Source: Aquabacter sediminis | Lineage (GTDB): Bacteria > Pseudomonadota > Alphaproteobacteria > Rhizobiales > Xanthobacteraceae | Direction of reading: 5' to 3' | Assembly (NCBI RefSeq): GCF_028863665.1 | Contig: NZ_JARBFX010000001.1 | Span: forward strand, 558,001-622,000 | Length of the DNA stretch: 64,000 nt | In this document: piece after piece, positions 19,519 to 28,282 of the stretch | Numbering within the stretch: the stretch's first letter is position 1 | Layout of the letters: every line of letters begins with the position of its first letter | Notes under the pieces: model-generated | Database searches by the model: none | What the model was told of the DNA's origin: nothing | What the model saw: the letters and a program-made list of their open reading frames with translations, nothing else | Position numbers and translations under genes: made by a program

Positions 19519-20778
19519 ATGACACCCATTGACGACGTAAAAAGACGCCGACGCGGCTTGAACTTCACATGGTCCTCGGGCGTGGCCGCCCTCATGGTGC
19601 TCGCCGTCATGGCGAGCCCGGCCACCGCCGAGATTTCCGACGGTGTCGTAAAGATCGGCATCCTCAACGACCAATCGGGTCCCTTTTCGGATCTGGCCGG
19701 CAAGGGCTCCGTCGTCGCCGCCAAGCTGGCGGTGGAGGACTTCAAGAAGCTCTCCCCGGAGGTGAAGGTGGAGCTGCTGGTGGCGGACCACCAGAACAAG
19801 GCGGACGTGGGCGCACAGATCGTCCGGCGCTGGTTCGCCGAAGGGGTCGACATGGTGGCCGATGTCACCAATTCGGCCGTCGCGCTCGCCGTCCAGTCTC
19901 TGGCGCGCGAAAAGAACAAGGTGGTCATGTATTCGGCGGTGGGCACGGTGGACATCACCGGCAAGCAGTGCGCGCCGACGGGATTTGCCTGGCTTCACGA
20001 CAATTACAACTTGGTCGCCGGCCCCATCCGCAAGCTGGTCAGCCAGGGCCAGGACAAGTGGTTCTTCATCGCCGCCGACTATGCCTTCGGACGGAACATG
20101 GTGGCCGAATCCGAGCGGATGCTGAAATCGGTGGGGGGAAAGTCCCTCGGCGCGGTTTTCCACCCGATCGGCAATGCTGATTATTCCTCCTTCCTGCTGC
20201 AGGCGCAGGGTTCGGGAGCCAAGGTGGTCGCCCTCGCCAATGCCGGCGAGCAACTCGTCTCCTCCATCAAGCAGTGGAACGAGTTCAACATGAGCGCCGG
20301 CGGCCAGACGCCAGTGGCATTGCTGATGTTCCTCACCGACATCCACGGCATGGGCCTGCAGACGGCCCGCGGGCTCACCGGCATGACGGCCTGGTACTGG
20401 GATCTCAATGACGACACCCGCGCCTTCGCCAAGCGCTTCTTTGCCCTGCACGGCGCGATGCCGACGGCGCCGCAGGCGGCGGTCTATTCCGCCGTTTTCC
20501 ACTATCTGAAGGCGGTGGCGGCCATCAAATCCGACGACACCGACCGGGTCGCCGAGAAGATGCGCGCGACGCCGGTGGAGGATTTCTACGCCCCCGGCGC
20601 GAAGCTCCGGCCGGACAACAAGCTCGCCCATGATTTCTATCTGGTCCAGGTGCGCGAGCCGAAGGAACTGGAGAAGCCCTGGGCCTACTACAAGGTGCTG
20701 GAGGTGGTTCCCGCCGATGTCGCCTTCCGCCCCCTGAGCGAGAGCGACTGCCCGATGGTCACGGGCGCGGCGAAGTAG
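19519..20778 (+). CDS. ABC transporter substrate-binding protein, branched-chain amino-acid/amide type (orphan)
   Basis: 419 aa. An Arg-rich N-terminus (KRRRRG) and a hydrophobic stretch (VAALMVLAVMASPATA) form a signal peptide cleaved around residue 37. The mature part starts VVKIGILNDQSGPFSDLAG and continues with the Peripla_BP_6 fold seen in LivJ/LivK and UrtA. It binds an amino acid or amide in the periplasm. No LivH/M/G/F genes accompany it, so it must use a transporter encoded elsewhere. It lies 122 bp after the leucine-type dehydrogenase, so a branched-chain ligand is plausible. Confidence 0.88.
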   Translation: MTPIDDVKRRRRGLNFTWSSGVAALMVLAVMASPATAEISDGVVKIGILNDQSGPFSDLAGKGSVVAAKLAVEDFKKLSPEVKVELLVADHQNKADVGAQIVRRWFAEGVDMVADVTNSAVALAVQSLAREKNKVVMYSAVGTVDITGKQCAPTGFAWLHDNYNLVAGPIRKLVSQGQDKWFFIAADYAFGRNMVAESERMLKSVGGKSLGAVFHPIGNADYSSFLLQAQGSGAKVVALANAGEQLVSSIKQWNEFNMSAGGQTPVALLMFLTDIHGMGLQTARGLTGMTAWYWDLNDDTRAFAKRFFALHGAMPTAPQAAVYSAVFHYLKAVAAIKSDDTDRVAEKMRATPVEDFYAPGAKLRPDNKLAHDFYLVQVREPKELEKPWAYYKVLEVVPADVAFRPLSESDCPMVTGAAK

Positions 20779-20787
20779 GGCAACGCG

Positions 20788-20827
20788 CCGCTCCCCCGCC
20801 GGTCGCGATGCCGGCGGCAGGGAGCGG
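20788..20827 (+). terminator. Strong GC hairpin after the binding-protein gene
   Basis: CCGCTCCC (20788-20795) plus CCGCCGG (20796-20802) pair with CCGGCGG (20811-20817) and GGGAGCGG (20820-20827), with an 8-nt loop and a 2-nt bulge. It begins 10 bp after the upstream stop. It lacks a T-run, so it may attenuate transcription or stabilise the upstream mRNA rather than terminate fully. Confidence 0.55.
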
Positions 20828-20855
20828 ATTGCCTTAGAGGCGGAGGCATGGCGTC

Positions 20856-22376
20856 GTGGCGAGCAAAACGTTCGATTGCATCATTTCCGGCGGCCGGGTG
20901 GTGGATCCCGAGACCGGGCGCGACGAGATCGCCGATGTGGGGGTGAAGGACGGCCGCATCGCCCGTGTGGGGCACATCCCAGCGCGGGAGGGCGGGCATG
21001 TGGTCCAGGCCGCCGGACAGGTGGTCTGCCCGGGCTTCATCGACCTGCACGCCCACGGCCAGTCGGTGGCGGCGGACTGGATGCAGGCCTTCGACGGCGT
21101 GACGACCGCGCTGGAGCTGGAGGTGGGAGTCCTGCCGGTGAAAGCCTGGTATGAACGCCAGCAGACCGCCGGGCGGGTGCTCAATTATGGCGCCTCCGCA
21201 AGCTGGATCTTCGCCCGCAAGCAGGTGATGGCCGGCCTCGTGCCAGATCCCGCCCGCCACCCCATGGACCTGATGGGCGACGGCGCCGATGACCGCGGCG
21301 GATGGTCGAGCGGCATCGCTCCTGCGGCAGACGTGGACCGCATCTGCACGCTCGTGGCGGACGGGCTGCGCGAGGGCGGCATCGGCGTCGGCATCGCCCA
21401 TGGCTATGCGCCCGGGGCCGGCATGAAGGAGATGACGCGCATTTGCGAGCTCGCCGCCCGCGTCCACGCCCCGACTTTCACCCACATCGCTCATATGGCC
21501 AATGCGGATCCGCAAAGCTCCGAGGAGTCCTATGTCCGCATCCTCGGGCTCGCCGCAGCCACCGGCGCGCACATGCACATCTGCCACCTCAACTCCACCT
21601 CCCTGCACGACATCGAACGCTGTCGCGCGCTCATCAGGGAAGCGCAGGCGCGCGGGCTTCCGGTCACGGTGGAAGCCTATCCGTACGGCACCGGCGCAAC
21701 GGTGATCTCAGCGCGCTTTTTCGCCGCCCCCGACTTTCCCGAGCGGACCGGCTCCGACTATTCCAGCATCGAGCTCATCCACAGCCGCCACCATGTGAAG
21801 GACCGGGCGGAGCTGCTGGCCACCCGCGCGCAGAATCCGTCCGCGCTCGTGGCCTGGCACTTCCTCGACCTGGAGCGCGAACCCGCCTTCGAGGGCCTGC
21901 TGGACCTCTCCGTCCTCTATCCCGGCGGCATCATCGCTTCCGATGGCATGCCCTGGGTGGAACCGGGTGGCGAGATCTATGAGGGGGAGGACTGGCCGCT
22001 GCCGGAGCGCCTGTCCTCTCATCCGCGCTCGGCCGGAACCTTCACGAAATTCATCGCCACTTATCATCGCGACCGCGCCTGCATCGACCTCATGGAGGCT
22101 CTGTCCAAATGCACCCTCCTGCCGGCGCGTCTGCTTGAACCCTGCCTGCCCGCCATGAAGCGGAAGGGCCGGCTCCAGGAAGGCTGCGACGCCGACATCC
22201 TGGTGTTCGATCCTCGGACCATCGACGCGAAGGCGAGCTTTTCCCGCATGACAGCGCCGGCCACCGGGGTCGATGTGCTGCTGGTGGGAGGATGCCCTGT
22301 CATCCGGGATGGCCAGCTCGACACCGGCCCGCGGCCGGGACAGGCGCTGCGTACCGAATGGGCCGCGCATGCCTGA
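20856..22376 (+). CDS. N-acyl-D-amino-acid deacylase-like amidohydrolase
   Basis: 506 aa from a GTG at 20856. Amidohydrolase-superfamily TIM barrel with flanking beta-sandwich. Visible features are IISGGRVVDPETGRDEIADV, metal ligands in CPGFIDLHAHGQS, TTALELEVGVLPVKAWYER, FTHIAHMANADPQSSEESY, HMHICHLNSTSLHDIERC, catalytic Asp in GGIIASDGMPWVE and the C-terminal GCDADILVFDP. The D-aminoacylase/D-glutamate deacylase group hydrolyses N-acyl-D-amino acids. The GNCG motif with metal-binding Cys found in classical D-aminoacylases is replaced here by LEVG, so specificity may differ. It overlaps the COG0523 GTPase gene and precedes a D-amino-acid dehydrogenase. Confidence 0.85.
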   Translation: MASKTFDCIISGGRVVDPETGRDEIADVGVKDGRIARVGHIPAREGGHVVQAAGQVVCPGFIDLHAHGQSVAADWMQAFDGVTTALELEVGVLPVKAWYERQQTAGRVLNYGASASWIFARKQVMAGLVPDPARHPMDLMGDGADDRGGWSSGIAPAADVDRICTLVADGLREGGIGVGIAHGYAPGAGMKEMTRICELAARVHAPTFTHIAHMANADPQSSEESYVRILGLAAATGAHMHICHLNSTSLHDIERCRALIREAQARGLPVTVEAYPYGTGATVISARFFAAPDFPERTGSDYSSIELIHSRHHVKDRAELLATRAQNPSALVAWHFLDLEREPAFEGLLDLSVLYPGGIIASDGMPWVEPGGEIYEGEDWPLPERLSSHPRSAGTFTKFIATYHRDRACIDLMEALSKCTLLPARLLEPCLPAMKRKGRLQEGCDADILVFDPRTIDAKASFSRMTAPATGVDVLLVGGCPVIRDGQLDTGPRPGQALRTEWAAHA

Positions 22377-23298
22377 CGCCGCCGCCGCCATCCCGGTTCC
22401 AGTCCTTTTGATCGCGGGCGCGCTGGGCGCGGGAAAGACAAGCCTTATCAACAGTATGTTGCGCGCGGACCACGGCCTGGCGCTGGCTGTGATTGTCAAC
22501 GATTTCGGCGCCATCGGCATCGACGAGGCCATCCTCTCCGCCGCCGGCCGGCCAGTGGTCGGCCTGAAGAATGGCTGCATCTGCTGTTCGCTCCAGGGCG
22601 ATCTGCTGCGGACCCTGGCGACGGTGCTCTCGCTTGGCCGGCCGGTGGATGCCGTCGTGATCGAGGCCAGCGGCGTGTCAGATCCGCACGGCATCATCGC
22701 GGCGCTGTATGACCCGGTCTTGCGCGCCGCCGTGCGGCTGGACGCGGTTGTCACCGTGGTGGACGGCGAGGCGCACGCCCCCGACGACGAACTCTGGCTG
22801 GCGCAGTTGCAGGCGGCGGACATGGTGGTCCTCAGCAAGACCGCATCCCTGGACGCCGCCGGCCGCGAGCGGCTGCAGGCGATGATGGAGGCTCTGGGCA
22901 AGGCTTTGGTGTTCGAGGCGGACGCCACCGGCAGCGTGCCCCTGGCGGTCCTGCTGGGGGGAACGCTCCGTCCCAGCAAAGAGAGGGCAGACGACGCCGC
23001 GGTGATCCGCGATACGCGCTTCGCCCATATGGAATGGACCTCCCCTCGCCCGCTCGCCCTCTCCCGCTTCACGACTGCGCTCGAGCACCTCGCGCCCGTC
23101 CTGGTGCGGGCTAAGGGCTTGCTCCACGTACACGAACGGCCGGGACAGACGTTGCTCTTCCAGATGGTGGGCCGTCGCGCGAGCCTTGCCCCGGCGAACC
23201 TGCCCACGGACGGCGCGCGGCTCGTGCTGATCGGCCGCGCGGACCTGTTCGATCCCATCGCCGCCGCCCGTGAACTGGACGCCATGGCTGCCACCTAG
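22369..23298 (+). CDS. COG0523 (CobW/YeiR/ZNG1-type) metal-chaperone GTPase
   Basis: 309 aa from the ATG at 22369, which overlaps the upstream stop by 8 bp. Walker A is GALGAGKTSLI, the metal-binding CxCC motif is in KNGCICCSLQGDL, and the switch/Walker B region is VVIEASGVSDPHGII; the guanine-specificity position is SKTA. A C-terminal CobW domain follows after residue 215. Members insert Zn, Co or Fe into target enzymes in a GTP-dependent way. Translational coupling to a probable Zn amidohydrolase suggests that enzyme is its client, which is inference. Confidence 0.88.
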   Translation: MPDAAAAIPVPVLLIAGALGAGKTSLINSMLRADHGLALAVIVNDFGAIGIDEAILSAAGRPVVGLKNGCICCSLQGDLLRTLATVLSLGRPVDAVVIEASGVSDPHGIIAALYDPVLRAAVRLDAVVTVVDGEAHAPDDELWLAQLQAADMVVLSKTASLDAAGRERLQAMMEALGKALVFEADATGSVPLAVLLGGTLRPSKERADDAAVIRDTRFAHMEWTSPRPLALSRFTTALEHLAPVLVRAKGLLHVHERPGQTLLFQMVGRRASLAPANLPTDGARLVLIGRADLFDPIAAARELDAMAAT

Positions 23299-23333
23299 AG
23301 CCGGATCCAGCCGCACGCCTTCAGGAGACCATC

Positions 23334-24545
23334 ATGGCAGAGATTGCAGTTCTGGGCGCCGGCATGGTGGGCATCGCCACCGCCCTTGCCCTCCAGGCCC
23401 GCGGGCATTCCTGCGTGGTCGTCGATCGCGCCCCTCCGGGTTCGGAAACGAGCTATGGCAATGCGGGGATCATCCAGGCGGAGGCGGTTGAGCCTTATGC
23501 CCTGCCCGCGAGCCCCTGGGCGCTCGCCCGGCTGGCGCTTGGCGCCCGGAACGCCGTCGCTTTGCACTGGCCCTCCTTGCCCGGCCAGGCGCCCGGCCTC
23601 TTCGGCTATTGGCGGGCGTCCCGCCCCGGCCGGCTGCGCGCGGCCATCCCGCTTTGGCGCGAGCTTGTGCGCGAGGCGCTGCCCGGGCATGCGGCGCTGG
23701 TCGCGGCGTCTGGAGCCGAGGATCTCGTGCGCCGACAGGGCTATTGGGAAGTGCACGAGACCGCGCGGGGACTGGCCGCAGCCGCTGGGGAAGCGGAGCG
23801 CAAAAGGGCCGAGCACGGAGTGTCCTTCTCGCTGGTGGACGGCAGGGCGTTGGCGCATGCCGAACCTGCGCTGCGGCGGGCGCCAGCGGGTGCCATTCAC
23901 TGGACCGACCCGTGGACATGCCTGTCGCCCGGGCGCCTGGCGGGCGCCTATGCCCGCCTCTTCGAGGCACGGGGCGGACGCATCCTCCAAGGCGATGCAC
24001 GCACGCTCCAGCAGGCCGGCCCCAGATGGCGGGTGGCGGGGGAGAGCGCGGAGCACGTGGTGGTGGCGCTGGGACCGTGGTCTGCGGAATTGCTGCGGCC
24101 GCTGGGCTATCATGTCCCCATGGTGCGCAAACGCGGCTACCACCGGCATTATGGCAGCTGGGCGGGACTTCTGCGCCCCATGCTGCTGGCCGACCATTCG
24201 GTGGTGCTGTCGCCCATGCTGGACGGCCTGCGGATCGCGACAGCGGCCGAGCTCTCCGCCCGCGCGCCGGGCCTCGAGCCGCGCCAACTGGCGAAGGGGG
24301 AGGCGGCGGCGCGCACCCTGCTCGACATCGGGGCACCCGTCGAATCGGTCCCCTGGTCGGGCACCCGTCCCTGCTTGCCGGGCCTGCTGCCGCTGGTGTG
24401 CCGCGCGCCCCGCCATAAGGGCCTGTGGCTGCATTTCGGACACGGGCACCAGGGGCTGACCCTGGGACCCGCGACCGCCGAGCGGCTGGCCCGCGCCATG
24501 GACGGGGACCTCGCCGCCATCGCCGGCCTCGACCGTGGCCTGTAG
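23334..24545 (+). CDS. dadA: FAD-dependent D-amino-acid dehydrogenase (DadA family)
   Basis: 403 aa with an AGGAGA ribosome-binding site. The N-terminal FAD-binding motif is IAVLGAGMVGIATALAL and the DAO-type SYGNAGIIQAEAVEPYALP. The protein continues with WPWG-like surroundings, KRGYHRHYG and, near the C-terminus, FGHGHQGLTLGPATAERLA closing the FAD site. DadA enzymes oxidise D-amino acids to 2-oxo acids and pass electrons to the respiratory chain. Coupled to the deacylase upstream, it would convert N-acyl-D-amino acids to keto acids. It is convergent with the DJ-1 gene at 24601. Confidence 0.88.
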   Translation: MAEIAVLGAGMVGIATALALQARGHSCVVVDRAPPGSETSYGNAGIIQAEAVEPYALPASPWALARLALGARNAVALHWPSLPGQAPGLFGYWRASRPGRLRAAIPLWRELVREALPGHAALVAASGAEDLVRRQGYWEVHETARGLAAAAGEAERKRAEHGVSFSLVDGRALAHAEPALRRAPAGAIHWTDPWTCLSPGRLAGAYARLFEARGGRILQGDARTLQQAGPRWRVAGESAEHVVVALGPWSAELLRPLGYHVPMVRKRGYHRHYGSWAGLLRPMLLADHSVVLSPMLDGLRIATAAELSARAPGLEPRQLAKGEAAARTLLDIGAPVESVPWSGTRPCLPGLLPLVCRAPRHKGLWLHFGHGHQGLTLGPATAERLARAMDGDLAAIAGLDRGL

Positions 24546-24600
24546 GGCGGTGACGGGGGAAAGACTTCGCGTGACGGGGCATGGCCCTGCCGCGCGTGGC

Positions 24601-25287
24601 TTACTGCGCCCGTGCTGCGGCGGCGCGCGCCAGGGCCAGGCGCCGCTCCTTCGCGGGCCTCATGCGATCCTGCAGCATGGCCAATACTTCGGCCGGAGCC
24701 GTCTCCGGGGAACCGGCATCGAACGGGGGAGCAGGGTTATATTCCATACGCAGCTGGATGGCCTCGGCGGTGCGGCGGTCCACCAGTTCCGAGACCACGG
24801 TGAGGCCGAGATCAATGCCGGCGGTGATGCCGCCGCCGGTGATCCTATTCCCGTCCACGCACACGCGCTCGCGCGAGGCGGTGACGCCGAAGACAGGCAG
24901 GACGTCGATGGCGCTCCAATGGGTGGCGGCCTTGCGGCCCTTCAGCAATCCCGCCGCCGCCAGGACCAGGGAGCCCGTGCACACGGAGGTCACGAAGGTC
25001 GCGCCCTCGGCCTGCTTGCGCAGGAAGTCCAGGACCTCGGCATCCACCATCAGCGCATCCGTGCCATATCCGCCAGGCACGCAGATCACGTCCAGTTGCG
25101 GACATTGCGCAAAGGTGGTGGTGGGGGTGATGGATAGGACCGTGTCGCTCTCGACCGGTGCCAGGCTCTTCCACACCAGATGGACCTGAGCGCCCGGAAG
25201 GCTGGAAAAGACCTGCAGCGGCCCCGTCATGTCCAGTTGCGTGATACGCGGGAAGACAAGCAAGCCGAACGTTGGAGATGACGACAT
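24601..25287 (-). CDS. DJ-1/PfpI-family protein (isonitrile hydratase-like), copy 2
   Basis: 228 aa. Clear paralogue of the 17601 product: GLLVFPRITQLDMTGPLQVF, VICVPGGYGTDALM, the Cys elbow SVCTGSLVLAAAGLL with THWSA, and GGGITAGIDLGLTVVSELV. The elbow Cys is retained in both. It is divergent from a GlxA-type regulator at 25354, so this pair is the mirror image of the 16.5-18.3 kb pair. Substrate unknown. Confidence 0.85.
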   Translation of the reverse strand: MSSSPTFGLLVFPRITQLDMTGPLQVFSSLPGAQVHLVWKSLAPVESDTVLSITPTTTFAQCPQLDVICVPGGYGTDALMVDAEVLDFLRKQAEGATFVTSVCTGSLVLAAAGLLKGRKAATHWSAIDVLPVFGVTASRERVCVDGNRITGGGITAGIDLGLTVVSELVDRRTAEAIQLRMEYNPAPPFDAGSPETAPAEVLAMLQDRMRPAKERRLALARAAAARAQ

Positions 25288-25323
25288 TCTGCAGCTCTCG
25301 GATCAGATATTGACGCTGGGAGG

Positions 25324-25355
25324 ATGACATGATGGCATCATATCTTGAATGTCAT
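25324..25355. promoter_or_regulatory. Nested inverted repeats between DJ-1 copy 2 and GlxA copy 2
   Basis: ATGACAT (25324-25330) is inversely repeated as ATGTCAT (25349-25355), the latter covering the regulator's ATG. Inside lies a perfect palindrome ATGATG-G-CATCAT (25329-25341). This is the whole divergent promoter region of the pair, so it is a good candidate binding site for the GlxA-type regulator. Confidence 0.5.
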
Positions 25356-26319
25356 GGCTCCCTCGTTTTCGGACACGGCAATGATCGGCATCCTGATCTT
25401 CCCTGATTTTCAGCTGCTGGATGCGTCGGGCCCGGCGTCAGTGTTCGAGATCACGCGGCGTTTCGTTCCAGCCGCGCCGGGCCTCCAGATGATCGCAGCG
25501 ACGGCGGGGCCGGTGCGCAGTTCCTGCGGCGTGGAGGTGCTGGCCTCCAGCCTCGCGGCTGCCCCTGCCCTCTCCACCCTCGTCATCGCCGGCGGGCTGG
25601 GCGTAGAGGCCGCGACCGATTGCAGGTCCACCCTCGCCTTCGTCCGCCGGCTCGCCCGGCGCGGCACCCGCGTGGCGAGCGTGTGCTCCGGCGCCTATGT
25701 GCTCGCGGCCGCCGGCCTGCTGGACGGGCGCAAGGCGACCACCCACTGGTGCCGCACCCAGGACTTCGTCTCCCGCTACCCGAAGGTGAAGCTCGATCCG
25801 GACCGCATCTTCCTGCGCGACGGAAACGTATGGACCTCGGCCGGCATCACAGCGGGGATCGACCTCGCACTGGCCATCGCCGCCGAGGATCATGGGGATG
25901 CGGTGGCCAAGGACGTCGCCTGCCAACTGGTGCTCTATCACCGGCGCAGCGGAGGGCAGTCGCAATTCTCCTCGCTGCTGGAGTTGAAGACGCCCAATGG
26001 CCGCTTCGGGCCCTTGCTCACCTGGGCTCGCGAGCATCTGCACAAGCCGCTCACCGTGGAAATTCTCGCGGACCGTGCCGGCCTGAGCCCCCGGCATTTC
26101 GCGCGCATCTTCACGGCCGAGACCGGCACGACCCCCTCCAAGGCGATCGAGCGCCTGCGCCTGGAAGCGGCGCGGGAATATGTGCAGTCCTCCAGCGAGC
26201 CGATTGAACACGTGGCCGAGACCACCGGCTTCCGCGACCCGGAGCGCATGCGCCGTGCCTTCGTCCGCGCCTTCGGCCAGCCACCCCAGGCCCTGCGCCG
26301 CACCGCCCGACGAGGCTAG
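25354..26319 (+). CDS. GlxA-type transcriptional regulator (DJ-1/PfpI domain plus AraC HTH), copy 2
   Basis: 321 aa from the ATG at 25354 (a TTG at 25345 would add three residues). N-terminal DJ-1-like domain: IGILIFPDFQLLDASGPASV, VASVCSGAYVLAAAGLLDG, THWC, and SAGITAGIDLALAIAAEDHG. C-terminal AraC double HTH: KPLTVEILADRAGLSPRHFA and IEHVAETTGFRDPERMRRAF, ending FGQPPQALRR. Paralogue of the regulator at 16482 with the same divergent DJ-1 arrangement. The ligand is unknown. The GlxA/ArgR/GbdR group senses amino-acid or betaine-type compounds. Confidence 0.88.
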   Translation: MAPSFSDTAMIGILIFPDFQLLDASGPASVFEITRRFVPAAPGLQMIAATAGPVRSSCGVEVLASSLAAAPALSTLVIAGGLGVEAATDCRSTLAFVRRLARRGTRVASVCSGAYVLAAAGLLDGRKATTHWCRTQDFVSRYPKVKLDPDRIFLRDGNVWTSAGITAGIDLALAIAAEDHGDAVAKDVACQLVLYHRRSGGQSQFSSLLELKTPNGRFGPLLTWAREHLHKPLTVEILADRAGLSPRHFARIFTAETGTTPSKAIERLRLEAAREYVQSSSEPIEHVAETTGFRDPERMRRAFVRAFGQPPQALRRTARRG

Positions 26320-26544
26320 TCGGCACTGCCGCCCTCACGAAGGCACATATTTCACGCTGGTATGTGCCCGCAGCCCATGGAACCGTTCATTGACACCGCC
26401 ACGTCGATTGAGCCCAACTTTGGACCTCGACGAAATGGCTCGCCCCCCTGACGCACTTCCCGCAAACGCCAGTTGATCAACCGAAGCGGTTCGATTTCGA
26501 CCGCCGCAGAACATTGAAGCAGGACCACAATGCTTCGGCAAATA

Positions 26545-26576
26545 GGCACCGGAGCCCGCAAAGCGGCTCCGGTGCC
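26545..26576 (-). terminator. Perfect 12-bp hairpin after dctP
   Basis: GGCACCGGAGCC (26545-26556) and GGCTCCGGTGCC (26565-26576) are perfect complements around an 8-nt loop, 11 bp beyond the dctP-like stop. On the minus strand it is followed by only a short ATTT, so it is a terminator-like or mRNA-stabilising hairpin that could separate dctP from distal genes. Confidence 0.65.
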
Positions 26577-26587
26577 GGGGCGTGGTC

Positions 26588-27583
26588 TTATGGCTTCGCA
26601 CCAGCGGCCATGGCGGCCCGCGCCTGGTCAACTAGATCAAGCCCGATCTTCTTGCTGTATTCTGTGACGACTGGTGCAACGCGCTCGCTCATGGCTGCCA
26701 GCGCTTCGGGCGTGGGGCGGGTAATCTTGAAGCCCTTCGCCTGGAGTTCGGCTTCCAACTGTTCTGACGCCTTGCGAGAAAGGTCGCGTTGGAAGGCTGC
26801 CGATTCCTTGGCCGCCTCCATGACCAGCGCCTTGTCCTGTTCAGAAAGACTTCCGAACCATTTACGGCTGGCGAGAAGGACGAACGGCGTATAAACGTGC
26901 CCCGTCTTGGCGAGATTGTTCTGCACCTCATACAATCTCGCAGTATAGATCAGCGCATATGGCGATTCCTGCGCGTCTACGGCTCGATTTTCCAAGGCGC
27001 TGTAAAGCTCAGGCCAAGGAAGTGGGGTCGGATTTGTACCCAGTGCCTTCCAGGTCGCGATGAACAGAGGGTTGGGTATGACCCGGATATTGAGTCCCGC
27101 CATATCCTGCACCGTGTTGACGGGGCGCTTGTTGTTCGTCATGTGACGGAAGCCGTTGTCCCACCAAGCCAGCCCAACGATGCCGGTCTTTTCCTTCAGC
27201 TGCGCGAACAGCTTTTCGCCCACCGCGCCGTCCATGACGGCATCCGCCGCAGCAAAGTCTTTATAGAAGAACGGAAGGTCGAAGATCATGAACTGAGGAA
27301 CGACACCGACAAGGTTCGGTGTAGGTCCAACCATAATATCGATGAAGCCCGCCTGAACCGACGCCTGCATCTCGGGCTCGCTCCCGAGCAGGCCGTTGCC
27401 GAAGGTTTCGATCTTGATGCGGCCGCCGGTCTTCTCCGCCACGAGCTTCGCGAAATGGCGTGAAGCTTGTCCAACGGGATGATCGTCTACGGGCACGTAT
27501 CCCAGGCGGGGATTCTGAGCCATCGCCGGAGAGGCGACCATAAACGCTCCCAACACTGCCGCCGCTAGAATTTTCAATTTCAT
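26588..27583 (-). CDS. TRAP transporter substrate-binding protein, DctP family
   Basis: 331 aa with a GGGAGG ribosome-binding site. The signal peptide MKLKILAAAVLGAFMVASPAMA is cleaved after MAQ. The DctP-fold is visible: RHFAKLVAEKTGGRIKIETF, LGSEPEMQASVQAGFIDIMV, the substrate-carboxylate Arg motif GLNIRVIPNPLFIATWKALG and the structural stretch ELYSALENRAVDAQESPYAL. It binds an organic acid in the periplasm and hands it to the DctQM permease. The DctQM genes are not adjacent but lie 3-5 kb away (30413-32232), separated by two dehydrogenase genes. Confidence 0.92.
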   Translation of the reverse strand: MKLKILAAAVLGAFMVASPAMAQNPRLGYVPVDDHPVGQASRHFAKLVAEKTGGRIKIETFGNGLLGSEPEMQASVQAGFIDIMVGPTPNLVGVVPQFMIFDLPFFYKDFAAADAVMDGAVGEKLFAQLKEKTGIVGLAWWDNGFRHMTNNKRPVNTVQDMAGLNIRVIPNPLFIATWKALGTNPTPLPWPELYSALENRAVDAQESPYALIYTARLYEVQNNLAKTGHVYTPFVLLASRKWFGSLSEQDKALVMEAAKESAAFQRDLSRKASEQLEAELQAKGFKITRPTPEALAAMSERVAPVVTEYSKKIGLDLVDQARAAMAAGAKP

Positions 27584-27944
27584 ATTTTATCCTCCCACCG
27601 GATTTTTTATTAGGACACAAAGGGCCACGACTATCATCAGGAAGGGAGCATGGCTGGCATTTGTTACCAGACAGGACGAGATGACTTGCGCCCTTCACAC
27701 TGAATCGACGGCCCGTTAGTTGCAGAGACCTCCAAGTTGATGATGGCGCAGACGATCGTGGAACCTCGAATGTCTGGACTTGCGATGGACGGCACCCGCG
27801 AACCACTCGGCTGACGCCCGCCCGTCTCGACCAATGTGATCAAAACTCACGGCCCTACACGCGGCGGAGCGGCCATCGGCAACACAGCTCGAAGGATGCC
27901 CCAGAGCAGATACAAGCCCGGAAACCAGAACGATGACCACTATG

Positions 27945-27959
27945 TGGACATCCTGTCCA
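27945..27959. promoter_or_regulatory. Operator-like inverted repeat A (TGGACA-N3-TGTCCA)
   Basis: TGGACA, TCC, TGTCCA: a perfect 6-bp inverted repeat. The same motif occurs at 28158-28180 and, with one mismatch, at 32860-32874, all within one TRAP/dehydrogenase locus. Probably a binding site for the IclR regulator encoded at 32924 (inference). Confidence 0.55.
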
Positions 27960-28157
27960 ATAAGTTATGATGGCCAGACCAGAAACCGCTTGTCAACGCT
28001 TCATCGCCGCTTTGGCAGACCTGGGACCGGCGGCTGCGCTCTGAATAAAGATCTTTGCTGCCCAGCGTCACCTGCGAAGAAGCCACGGCGCTAAGCGGCG
28101 GCTGATGGCAGAGACCCGGAGCCGATGGCTTGACAAGGCCAGGCTTCCATATGCACA

Positions 28158-28180
28158 TATATGGACACTATGTCCATATA
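28158..28180. promoter_or_regulatory. Operator-like inverted repeat B (10-bp arms)
   Basis: TATATGGACA, CTA, TGTCCATATA: a perfect 10-bp inverted repeat containing the core TGGACA-N3-TGTCCA, about 100 bp upstream of the Fe-alcohol dehydrogenase start. It is the longest of the three related sites in the locus. Confidence 0.6.
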
Positions 28181-28282
28181 GTGGGCATACCATGCTGAGA
28201 ACCTTGCGTATGTACCCGTCGGATAAACGATGAAGTGCCGCCTGCCACGATGGCTGTAGCGATGCAGATGGGCGGAATATCA

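Larger units (their letters stand above)
27584..28282. other. 700-bp intergenic region with two operator-like repeats
   Basis: No convincing gene is visible on either strand. The short frames have no recognisable protein and no good ribosome-binding sites. It holds the divergent promoters of dctP (minus) and the Fe-alcohol dehydrogenase (plus), with inverted repeats at 27945-27959 and 28158-28180. A dysfunctional remnant of a gene cannot be excluded in the central 300 bp. Confidence 0.5.
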
